Origin: Straminergon stramineum | Taxonomy: Eukaryota > Streptophyta > Bryopsida > Hypnales > Calliergonaceae | DNA: 64,000 bases | Direction of reading: 5' to 3' | Assembly (NCBI GenBank): GCA_963920665.1 | Contig: OY987272.1 | Span: forward strand, 7,693,001 to 7,757,000 | Shown: positions 10,860-21,574 of the stretch, piece by piece | Layout: each line of letters begins with the position of its first letter | How positions within the stretch are numbered: the first letter of the stretch is position 1 | The notes under the pieces: generated by a model | Databases searched by the model: none | Told to the model about the DNA's origin: nothing | The model's input: only the letters and a program-made list of their open reading frames with translations | Translations under genes and position numbers: made by a program

Positions 10860-13248
10860 CTGCATGGAGGAACCAAAAATCAGAATACATACGTAATCCT
10901 TAGTGGTTTGTTAACACAGTTGCGACAGTGCCATTAAAACTTGTACATTAGAAAACATTAGAAACTTGTACATTAGTTGCGACAGTGCCATTCCGCATCC
11001 ACTCTGAGTCGTCCATGCAGACCATAAGGTATGAGCACCCAAATCTAACACTAGTCGTTTAAGGACACCTAAAAAAACCCTAAATCCAAGCGCTTGTGGA
11101 CCCAAAGTGGACAAGTGGGGTTCTAAGAAGTTGTCATTTTTCCAAGAAGCAACCAATCACCTGCACTTGATCCAAGTTTAGAGAGTGTTGCTTTTGGGTG
11201 TTTTCATGTCCACTTTGGTGTTACTCTAAAGTCCACAGTAGGTGCATCTACGAAGTACTTTTCAAAAATTCGTATAATATTCATACAAGCTTGGAAAAAT
11301 ACGAAACCAATTTTGTTGGTTTCCTAAACCATTTCCTAATACACTCACATAATTATTTTTTTTCTGTATGCACCCTCCATATCAAGAGATCCAAAACAAG
11401 TGTCAGATTTAGGTACTTCTACCTTAGTCGCCTGCACACAACACATCACCCCCAAACATTGCTCAAGAAACCTCAACCTCTATTGTAGAACTGCCCATTA
11501 CCAGCCAGAACACATTGTCAATACATAGGTAATGGGAAATTCAACACAGAGATGACTGATAGGTAACCATTAAGTTTTGGGTTTCCCACCATCTTGTAGC
11601 CATCATTGTAATGACACATCTGCTTTGTTATGAGAGTCAAATTAGTCTTTAAATGAGCAGTGATGGAAGAATCGATGTATTGGGGATGGGAGCAAGCCAA
11701 CTTTGGGCTTCTAAAATTCATAACAATTTAAATTTAAGGAAAAAATTTATGAAAATTTGGCAATGCCCATCATTTCTATTTCTCTACATGGCAAAAAATT
11801 AACAATGCCTTCTACTACTCCAAATCATGCACAAAATGCTTAAGTGGCTAGTAATGGGTGGTTCTACTACAAAATTATAATTCCCAATTATTAATCACTA
11901 CTTAGCTCTACTTACTACCGCAAATCACAACACGACGATCAATCCACGCTCCTCATCTTAGTAACAACCATCTCACTAACCCAAAACTAATTTCACGAAC
12001 ATGATGAATACTCTAATTTATTCCTCCCTATATAGAAAATACGTGAATGTCTAAAATTATTATCCTCTTTTAAAGCATAGCAATCCCTAAAATTGTACTT
12101 TGTGCAAGATTTTTAAAATTTAGTTTATCCATACAACACTTAATCACTTATTCTCAAACCCAGATTTCAAGCTTGTTTGCATTCTTTTGAATAACCCACT
12201 TTGAAAATTTTGGTCAACTTTGATTGTTATAATTTTGAAATTCACATTGTAAAACAAATCAAATGATACCCTATGATAAATGGCTATAAAAATTCAATGT
12301 TGTCAAAATACCAACCTTGAGCAACAAATACCATCAAGTAGACATCAAGAACAATTAGGTTGAATATTGTTAACAAGTGACAATGAGCTAGAATTGATGG
12401 TGGCTAGAGAGAACTTACTTACATGCCGAGGGGGGGAAAGAGCAAGCTTGGAGAATTAGGCTTAGTAGGGAGATGGATGAAGTCTCTCCTTTCTATCATC
12501 TTCATGTATGCATTAAACCCTTTAGTAATTAATTCTCACCATATCACCAACACTTGAAATCCATCAACTATGGAAAGATGGGTTGGTCATTGTCAAAATC
12601 ATCTTTTTAGATACCATGTGAATTTTGTTTGCTAAAAGAATCACCAATTAAGAACACTCTTTGGAAGTCAAATTGCTTTGCAAAATTGCTTCATTACACA
12701 AAAATTCTAAGGATGAACATTTGTACTTCTCTCATATATAGAGGGATTCTTTATCATCCACCAAACACACAGTATCTACAATGTCCTTCTACGGTTAATA
12801 GAGTCCCCATGGCCAATGCAAATTGAATTTTCAAAAGTAGCCCACTACTTTCAAAGACATTTGTCTCACCTCTTTTAATATTTTAATTTTTATTCCCAAT
12901 TACATCAGCAACCCTTTTTGCTTACAATTTAGTGCAAATAATGACCCTACAACATTGTTGCTTACACAATGAGCTTCTATGTCATAGACAAAGTAAATTT
13001 GGAAATGCTTCTACATATATGGACATCAGAGACAAAGAAACAAGTACTTGCAATAGTAAGGAATTTACTTGCTTTTGCTTTCACTTCTACCTATGCAAGT
13101 GAACCTTCAATGGCTGAAATCTTGAACAATGACACCCCAAACTTACATTTCTTCCATATCCAGGCACAATCTAACGCTAATCCCTGAACCCTAAACCCTA
13201 AAAACCCTAAAAGAAACCCCTAAACCCCTAACCCTAACCCGCCCAAAC
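10860..13248. other. Intergenic, no gene recognised
   Basis: AT-rich DNA searched on both strands for the missing Rpn10 VWA-domain exons; none seen. It holds a reverse-oriented MITE family A fragment (12640-12796) and a telomere-like block at its right end (13188-13240). Frames of 60-95 codons are present but lack familiar motifs and show no splice-linked partners. Confidence 0.7.
12640..12796 (-). mobile_element. MITE family A, truncated inverted copy
   Basis: Reverse complement reads '..gataaagaatccctctatat', 'gttcatccttagaatttt' and 'aaagagtgttctt'. These match the order seen at 17487-17719 and 62293-62524. The far end is truncated. Confidence 0.55.
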
Positions 13249-13683
13249 GTAGCCCCGAGAATTTTCCGACGAGACCACGGCGTGAACAAGCTCCCGGTCC
13301 CGTTGCAACCTCTCCCTCTGCATTCCGCACACCACATCAACCTCGACGCCATTACAAAAGCATGGTCTTACGCCATCGCCAAATTAATTCAAACAAACAT
13401 GAAACCATTCATTCCATTCAGTCACAGCCTCATCGTTGCTCTCCCTGTGATCCCAGAAGGGCAGATCACAAACGAAGTCGTAAACAGGGCCCAAGCTGAA
13501 GCACAGCAGGCTATTCAGCGCTACGAAAGTCACGGTCATCCGCAAGGGCCGCCTCGTGAAACGCATTCTCGTAATTCCACTGCTACATATTTCCGCAATT
13601 CGCACTTCGAAATCCTCACATCGTTACTGCAGCAAAAGCAAACGAGTAAAGAATCTCAGGATTCTGGGTTTGGGGACTCGTGA
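13249..13683 (+). CDS. Unassigned open frame, possible exon or gene relic
   Basis: An uninterrupted frame of about 140 codons with a more GC-balanced, codon-like composition than the surrounding DNA. Part reads SHSLIVALPVIPEGQ and then an Ala/Gln-rich helix (RAQAEAQQAI). I do not recognise a family. There is no in-frame ATG at its 5' end; the first is at about 13399. If real it is therefore a downstream exon, uses a short start, or is a relic. It follows a telomere-like block and precedes the lumazine synthase gene by about 460 bp on the same strand. Treat as tentative. Confidence 0.25.
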   Translation, partial: VAPRIFRRDHGVNKLPVPLQPLPLHSAHHINLDAITKAWSYAIAKLIQTNMKPFIPFSHSLIVALPVIPEGQITNEVVNRAQAEAQQAIQRYESHGHPQGPPRETHSRNSTATYFRNSHFEILTSLLQQKQTSKESQDSGFGDS

Positions 13684-14140
13684 TTATTATAGCATTTTAA
13701 ATGAGCAGGAGAGTAAGACTTTCTTGGTCTACCGGTGATTTGATTTTAATGTGTTTCTTAACCAGCACTTGCAATGAATCCGGTGATATGGAATTGGGAC
13801 TCATCCGCATTTTATAGATTTTACAAAATACGATCGATTGAACTGATCCTTTATAAATCCTTCGTTTTTTAGGAGTTAATATGGTCATCGTGCATTGAGA
13901 CCTGGTTCACGGGGACGGTACATTAGCATCCTCCACGGGACCTTTGTCTCTCTGACACACGGCAAATGTACTCCTCAAATTCCGATATGACAATGAAGCT
14001 TCGGATTGCGAGCTTCTTTACGCTCGCGGACTTGATATCCAGCCCTTCTATCACATTGATAAGTTACTCTTCCTTGGAAGTGTGAATTCGACATTTGCAG
14101 TTGTTTTCGCTGGGAGAACAAATTTGTAGAGAGGGGAGAA

Positions 14141-16510
14141 ATGGCGACATTGTTGACAAAGGCTTGCTCTGCTCCAAGTTTTGGCACTCTGGGAACCGCA
14201 TCGCGTATCGACACTCCGAGCGCCTTGAGCTTCAACGTATCTTTTCGTGGAACGCCAGTGGAACTTAATGCAAGTCCGTGAAGATCTTTGCCTCCTTGCA
14301 TTTGTTTGCTTAGTGTAGGTCTGTAGGCGTTTTTTTTTAATTATCATCATGGTTTGAAAGGAATTAATCGACTTGCGATTGTTGATTTAGGGGCTCTGTG
14401 GCAGAGGCCATCTCCATGTCGCTTTGGCGTCGTCAACACGAGACTGCAGATATCAGCAGGAGTGAAAGAGATGACTGGATCCTTGATGAAGGGCGAGGGT
14501 CTTCGATTTGGTGTGGTACGCTCTCCGAATTTATGTTCAATTAAGTTTGTTCTGGTGTGTCCTGCATAATTGTTCGTGATATCTTTAGTGTTAACACTGT
14601 AATCATGTGTAGGTTGTTGGCCGCTTCAATGAAATCATAACGAGGCCTCTTCTAGCTGGAGCTCTCGAAACGTTCCATAGATACCAAGTGCGCGAGGAGG
14701 ATATTGACGTATGTTTTTTGGAAACCCTAATCCCTGATTGTAACCCTTGTTGTGTTGAGGGAATGGCCAATATCTGGAAGTTGATCCTTTTGAAGATTGT
14801 ATAAGGCAGGATACTATTTGCAGCAATTCAACCAATATGTCGTGGAGTATGATTTCATTGGGAGATCACTGGAGAGCTAACTGGAGAGCTGATACAATCT
14901 CCTGTTGACTGACCCCTGCTACCACCAGTAACTCATATGTTCTGATACACTTCCTTTAGCCTTCACTTAGCCTTCAATTAGCACGTTGGGTGTATATTGA
15001 CTTGGCAAAATGTCTAAGACCACTAATCTTTGAATGAAAACGGAGTTGTCTGCTATCCCTTCAATAGTGTTTTAACTACCTCCCAATTGAGAAATCATAA
15101 AACATTGAGTGGGAAAAAATAGATCTCCCTGAAAAGAGAGTTCGGTTCGTGTACTCAAAGTGATATTCCTAAAGGTTTTGGTGTCGTCTATCTTAAATGC
15201 AGGTGATCTGGGTGCCAGGAAGCTTTGAAATTCCGGTGGTTGCACAGCAGTTGGCACTGTCAGAAAAGTACCATGCAATCTTGTGCATCGGAGCTGTGGT
15301 TAGCATCCTGCAACTGAGAGTTTCTTCAATAAAAGTAGTAATAAGTTTAAAAAAAAATCTCGACAATATTTTTTTCGGTATTCGCTAAAGTGGCTCTAAG
15401 AATTTGATTGAGGCTACGAATTTTGAGGAATTTTGTATAATCTCTTACACAATTTTTTTATAATATTCTTATTTTGCTAGCTACAATTGCGTTTCTGGTG
15501 GTTTACAAAAAAAAATTATATATTTTCTATAAAATCTGACGAATTAATCACATTTTCCTCATTAAATTTCCTATGGGCTTGTAGATAAACTGAAGAATTT
15601 ATCGATGTCTGGCGATATTTAGCCAAAAATGGAACCACTGCTTGCAACCGCCTGTGTCTCTGGTGTGTGATCATTGTTGAGCTTTGAATAGTCTGATCAG
15701 CCAATGTGTCTGGTTGGTTGATGGTTGGTGGTCTATTTTCAGGTAAGGGGCTCCACTACGCATTATGATGCAGTCGCTAACTCTGCTGCATCAGGGATTA
15801 TGTCAGCGAGTTTGAAGTCACGTAAGTCAATTTCTTGAATGCCAATTATTCACTGTTCTCTAGAGGATCAAGAGCATATGGTGCACGGTGTTAGCGTAAG
15901 ACTTAATTGAGCTCTTAATGGTTGATGAGCACAGTGAGGAGCTTGTGCTGGCTATTTATTACTCTAGAGAACCTGGAGGAGGAAACTTAGCAAAATTCAG
16001 GATTTTTTAGTCCATGCCCGTTGCTTTGTAGGCAAATGAAGACCCTGAATCCTATTTTTAGGACGCTCTTTGAAATTTGGTAATTTGAGTTAATCCTTAT
16101 GATGTGTGGGTTTTGCGACTGCAGAGGTGCCCTGCATCTTCGGTGTGCTCACAACTGAGAACATGGAGCAGGTCTACTCACTTAACCGTTATATATATTC
16201 CTAAAAATTTTCTAGCATTTTCATGTTGGTACCCATAGAATCAGTGGCAAGCCAACTGAAACGCCTCACCTTTTCATCTTACGCAGGCCATTGACAGAGC
16301 GGGTGGAAAGGCTGGTAACAAGGGAGCTGAAGCTGCTGTCACTGCGGTGAGCATATGGAAGGAATGGATACATGGTCTATAGTTTCCCATTGAAAACTAA
16401 TTGAGAACTGCCTTCTTATACTAATTTAAGTGCGTTTTACTGTGCAGCTTGAGATGGCATCCCTTTTCCAGCATCATCTGGGTGGTGGTTTCTACAAACA
16501 ATCAGCTTAA
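14141..16510 (+). CDS. 6,7-dimethyl-8-ribityllumazine synthase, plastid type, 8 exons
   Basis: Catalyses the penultimate step of riboflavin synthesis, condensing 5-amino-6-ribitylaminouracil with 3,4-dihydroxy-2-butanone 4-phosphate; plastid in plants. Exons: 14141-14273, 14391-14515, 14613-14708, 15203-15298, 15743-15821, 16125-16171, 16287-16346, 16448-16510. They total 699 nt, 232 aa, with continuous frame. The first 70 or so residues ([13 protein letters not shown]..., rich in Ser/Thr/Arg with few acidic residues) look like a transit peptide. The RibH core then runs from [15 protein letters not shown] through [46 protein letters not shown] (with the catalytic-region His), [16 protein letters not shown] and [20 protein letters not shown]. 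The ATG lies in a good AAATGGCG context. Length and core match the plant family; identification is firm. Confidence 0.96.
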
Positions 16511-17275
16511 GATCGAAGTCCCGATAGGTCTCAAATTAGAAGCAAATTTAGATGCCTATACTCATCATTTTTGAGTCTGATTAAATTTCTTGCTTATTTG
16601 CCTTACCTCCTGAAAACCTATCTATTTGTTATTCATATGGTCTTCCTGAGATGCTTGAGATTCAATGAAACGAAATGGCATTATGCCAGTGACCTTCTTG
16701 AGCCTCCTGTCTCGGTAAGGTTATCCAGTCCGAAACTGACTTCTAATGCATCATCATATCTCACATACTGATGGAAGGAAATTATACAAGTCACAGTTTC
16801 GTATATAAGTTGCACAATGAAGATTTGGGTAGGATGGCTAATCTTATCCAAATCAAATTGTTTTTTAGTAGAACAACTTTACATATCAATGTAACTGAGC
16901 CCATAAACTTATGAATGTATGAATCAGAGATCATCTACGTCTTACAAGGTTTTGAAATCGGTCCATAAACTAGTATGAACAGAAATTGAGTACATCTTGC
17001 AAGGTTTTGAGAATAGGTCCATAAACTAGTATGAACAGAAATTGAGTGCATCTTGCAAGGTTTTGAGAATCGGTCCATGTAGATCTCTTCAGAGGTTGCA
17101 ACATCCTGACAACTGATAGTGGCAGATTGAGTTCAAGGGCTTCACTACTTCCATGCAAATTGGAGGAGCACAGGACGAAGTTACAAGCCTATAGGGTGAG
17201 GCTTTACGGGTTGCTTTTGGATAAGGGTTGCAAATTAGTGCACTTACGTTCCATGAATACAGAGCCTGAACCTGA
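16511..17275. other. Intergenic between convergent lumazine synthase and CHCH genes
   Basis: Presumably holds both 3' UTRs. Around 16920-17080 a unit of about 66 bp ('acatcttgcaaggttttgag.atcggtccataaactagtatgaacagaaattgag') is repeated about two and a half times (starts near 16932, 16991 and 17049). Nothing else is recognised. Confidence 0.6.
16925..17080. repeat. Short tandem repeat, period about 60 bp
   Basis: Two and a half near-identical copies of a unit containing 'cttgcaaggttttgag', 'ggtccataaactagtatgaa' and 'cagaaattgag' lie in the space between two convergent genes. The recent-looking identity suggests slippage or unequal exchange. Confidence 0.8.
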
Positions 17276-19226
17276 TTACCGTTTCCACCATGATCTTGAA
17301 TGTTGAGTTTGAGGTTCTTGTTTTACTCTACTTTGCAATCCCGAATCAATGCTCTCTATCCTTTTGCTGCAACAACAGGAAAATGTTATAGCATATAATT
17401 TGAAGACATATTTTAACACAGTGCCCCAATGGCCAAAAGTGGCAGCGTTCATATTTACAAGAAATGAAATAAATCATTTTTGAAGCTTAACCCGTAAACG
17501 ACGCGGCCACGCGGCAGAAGTTTTTGTCCGATGAATGACAAGGAATTCTCCTGTGTAGGGCAGAAGTGCAACTATTCATCCTCGGAATTAGTGGGTGGAA
17601 AAGGGAGATCCTCTACAGTAGTTGGACTCCCAATGAGTATGTTTTTTTTAAAGTAGATGATGTCACACGGTTCCAAAAGGGATGATTTACACGGGCACCA
17701 GTTCGTACTTAAGGGTTAAAGGAAGGTAAGAAAATTTACAAAATAAAAAGAACAAATCATACCCTACATTTCGAACAAATAGAAATTTGTTTTGAAAGCT
17801 GCAATATTTAATTACTGGATTCCAAGGTGGTCTTTCTGTTTTTAGCTTGACACTTCGAGGATTAATCAGATTGTGTCAACGCATCCCATTCCAGAAATGA
17901 CTCTAGCAAGTATTACCAATAACTCGTTTGGCTTTGGTTTAAAACCATGTCATTGGAAGGGAGTCTGAACTTACTTGGTATCATAGAGGCGACCATGAAT
18001 GCTCCAGCGTTGTCGAAACCCTTCGACACCTTCCACTCCACTGGCTAGAATCATCCGCCTGTCAAAGTAAACATTCCAAAGTCAATATGGACCAATAAAA
18101 AATTCTTGAGTAGCAGTGGCATGACACGTTTGGAGAACAGTGCTAACTAAAAGTCATCGAGAGCAAGTTATGCCAAGTCAAAGCAAAGCAATCGTCGACT
18201 ATGACAAGTGAAGGCAAAGGTTCATTGGCTTGAGAAGCTCACTTGTTCAATTTAGCTCAACTTCGCAAAACTAGGTGTCAACGATTCCATCTCATGAGTC
18301 GGGGATTCTTTTTCATGACAATCCAAAGGATTCTCAACAAGGTCTCTCTAGAATGATATGTTCATACATAGCATTCTATTTTTATTAAGTGCAAAAGGTT
18401 GATAAAACCCCAAATAAAATAAAAATTTGGCAATACAAATGCTGAAATTTGATCAAGCATGCGCATTCGGTAAGCATGAGATCCTAAGAAAAACGCCTGC
18501 TCAGGTTACAGCAAAAAGAGGTTGCACCTTTCAAGCAACTCGGCTTCCGCTTTCAGCTGCGCTTGGCGTTCTTGTGCCTCGGCCTCAGGCATTGTAAGAG
18601 CTAATGTCCTCTCCGCAGCTTGTATTCTCGTTCTTATTTCTGCATCCTGCCACGACAGACCACTCACTCAAATTCTCCTTCACGTTCTTACAGATTAGCC
18701 AAGAATTAGGGTTTAAGAACAAGATAGAACAATCAAAATAGAACAGTCGCATATCGTGAGATAATCGTACCCGTTGTTCGGAACAGCGGCGATACAGAAT
18801 GATGTGGTCCTGACAGAAAGGCTCGATATCATTCACATGGAGACCTGTGGGATACCAGTGTCAGAATTGGATAAACTCCAGAATTTCATGAACCCTAGCC
18901 ATTGGAATGAGAATGTCCAATCGCCATGTCAAAAGAATACTAAAGTCTAAAATTCGACTAACACAGATCCTCACACGATCCCACAAGCATCTAAACAATT
19001 CCAAAAAAAGGTTTCAAATGTACCTATGAACAAAGACATTTGAAGTGTATTCTCTCATAATGCAAATTACAGTAAAAAAAGGCATCGTACAGTGGAAAAG
19101 TCGGCGAAGAGAAGTGGAGCAACTGTCGACGCCAACCAAAACATGGGATGCAAGCTCCGGTGGTACAAAGGGTGACGGAGGACCCATCATGAGATCATCT
19201 CCCGTCAGAATAGTCTCTTCCGCCAT
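17276..19226 (-). CDS. Twin CX9C (CHCH) protein, probably mitochondrial intermembrane space; 5 exons
   Basis: Exons in transcript order: 19091-19226, 18771-18844, 18528-18646, 17975-18058, 17276-17366. They total 504 nt, 167 aa, and the frame is continuous across all junctions. The N-terminal half carries C36-x9-C46 and C56-x9-C66, the twin CX9C signature of small helical hairpin proteins imported into the mitochondrial intermembrane space by the MIA40/ERV1 disulfide relay. Several respiratory-complex subunits and assembly factors belong to this class. The second half is a charged, probably coiled-coil helix (residues about 71-110), then RMILASGVEGVEGFRQRWSI and a basic tail ending SWWKR. The start at 19226 has an AAAATGGCG context and no earlier in-frame ATG. 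The motif is read directly; the precise family member (complex I or IV related, or other) is not identified. Confidence 0.85.
17487..17719 (+). mobile_element. MITE family A, intact copy with empty insertion site, in CHCH intron 4
   Basis: A 233-bp element with terminal inverted repeats TTAACCCgTAAAcg / cgTACTTAAGGGTTAA, lying within the last intron of the CHCH gene on the opposite strand. It contains 'aaagtagatgatgtcacacg', the uninterrupted version of the site occupied by a 461-bp MITE in the copy at 55820-56517. Other copies: 46992-47221, 62293-62524, partial 12640-12796 and 55262-55410. Confidence 0.8.
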
Positions 19227-21574
19227 TTTCGACAATACCGCTCCCGCAGATGTCCTTTTCAAGGTGTAAAGGAATTCTTAACTCCTTCTCGCACCCACAT
19301 TGCAAGGAATCGCGCGAATGCCCCAGCCAAATGGCGTAGTACTCTCTATCCAAATGAGTTTAGAACAGATCACGAAACCCTAGAAATCAGCTGTCTACTT
19401 CTTCTTTTCGAATGCCTGAAAAATAAAAGAGTGAGCTCAGTCATGCCCATGAAACCCTACTTCTTATAAAAGAAAGCCCTTGAAGTTACCCTTCATCTAA
19501 GAATTGTGACGTCTGTGACGATCACAGCAGTTCCGTTGAAGATAAATCCTTACAATCGAAATCCCTGGAATATTTCACACTTAACGCTCTCCGTATCAAG
19601 AGAAACCATTAATAACGAGGAACCTACAGAAAAATCCTAAACCCTAAACCCTAATTACTGCACGACCGTGCTATTGATTTCCCAGACATATCACTTATCA
19701 TTCAACAAAGAGAATAGTGAGAAATGGAATTGCGAAACCAGGAATTCCAGGATGCGAAAGAAACAAACCACGAATGTATCAAATATGATGGAGCTTCCAA
19801 GTGCAAGAATTGAAACCCTAAAATCGCACTAGATTCGTTACTGATTACTGAAACGTTAGATTGCGCAAAAGCTGGATTGCGAGTAGAGGTGTGAGTGTAG
19901 AAAGTAGCAAGAGTCTCAGTAAAAATGAAAAAGAAACGAATGGCTCATTCACCATGGCCGAAGCGAGCTGCGAGAGAAGAGCGAGAGAGACGACGCTCAA
20001 AGCTCGAGTCTCTCGTTAGAATTAGAATTTGTGACACACCTCTCCAAACACCAAGTGATAAACATCCCTTCAGAATTTGGACTTGGTAATCCATTTAATG
20101 ATTTGTTTCAGTAAATTTTGACCTTTTTAATGTCACAATCACGCAATTATATGAGATTACTTTTTTAACATTGCAATAATCAAAGAGTGCCACGTGTAGA
20201 AGTGGAATTCACCCTAGAATATTGTAACAAAAACAGTTGCTGTAGGTAAAAGTGGCATTGACCCTAAAATGTTGATGGGTGTCTTTTTCCTACATGATAA
20301 AAAGTCATCCATTTTTCATCCATTTTGTTGGTCAATTTGAGATGGAGGGAAATTATATTGTCACATAACTTGAGAAGTACATTGTTAAGGGTTTATTAAT
20401 TTCTACAACATTATAGACTCTTAAAACATGGTTGCTACATTGAAGGAGTTAGAAGATGGGTAATTCTAGAAGGCCTTTAGTTTTTAGAGCATGGCTATTC
20501 ATGATCAATTTTCATACTAAACTTGAGTATCATTTCTTATTTCAATCCAATCCTTGTCTTTAAAGTGCAAAATCAAATTGGAAAACTTTTAGTACCTTGA
20601 AACGAGTTTGAAGTTTTATTTTATTTTTGGATTTGCTAGATTGCAACTTGTCTAGTCAAATAGATTTCCCTTAGTTCTTTGATATTGGACACCTTGAACA
20701 CCTCATTTGAATATATTGAGGTGCAATCAGTTTCATAGAATATGGTATACTTTTATTCACCATGTGCATACAATCCCAGAAAACAAAGCTAAACACAAGG
20801 TGAAATTAAGCATGAGAATTAAAAAATAATCCACACCTATTTACTGTACATGTTTATCCAAAAAATCAGAAATTCAATCCCTCAGTATAAGAATGTCAAT
20901 TTTATGTGAAGGATCTTCAGCATTTTAAATCAAACAAAACAAGGAGTCCTTCGTCAATTTGCAGTTGAATAGGGAAATCTAACATTTCAGAATTGAATAC
21001 TCATCCAATAGTGGACGAGCTTGATACGTATATCCCACAAGCTTTCTCCTCAGACAACCACTGGTACCAAGGAGTTACAATGCAAGCTGGTCTACTTTCG
21101 CGATATGGATCCAATGTTCCCCGAACTCTTGCATCATAAATGCACTCCACAACCTTCGCTTCCTTCCAAAGGAATTACGAGCTATATCTTTTCATTTTGA
21201 TAACCCCAGTTTCATGCTATACTGATTTCAGATATAATTCAAAGCAACAAGAAACCTCGAAGCATACCAATCCAAAGAGTAGACACACGAATAGAGTCAG
21301 AGACATCAAGACTATACTCCAGCACAAATTACTGAAGGACCAAGAGAACAGCTTGTATCATGGATGCCAGTTTGAACCAAAGCATTTTCAATGCTTCAAA
21401 TGTCATGGAAATGATACATATAATGACTACAGTACATAAATCACAGTTTATCCAAAATACTGTACGTGACCCGTCTGCAATAGCAGACATGGTAGCTACC
21501 TAAAATACAGCCCTAATGTGACGAATGCTACACATATATTACAACAAGAATGCGACATATTTACACAAATGGGA
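19227..21574. other. CHCH promoter/5' leader and downstream intergenic region
   Basis: The stretch 19270-20040, upstream of the minus-strand CHCH start, has telomere-like 'aaaccctaaaccctaat' units near 19637-19653 and a GA-rich block ('gagagaagagcgagagagac') near 19970-19992, typical of plant leaders or promoters. From about 20050 to 21500 the DNA is AT-rich with no recognised feature. The last 70 bp or so are probably the 3' UTR of the next gene. Confidence 0.55.

Noticed and set aside
19014..19262. Longer N-terminus (12 extra residues) for the CHCH protein
   Set aside because: It would require a TTG start; the ATG at 19226 has a strong context and needs no exception.
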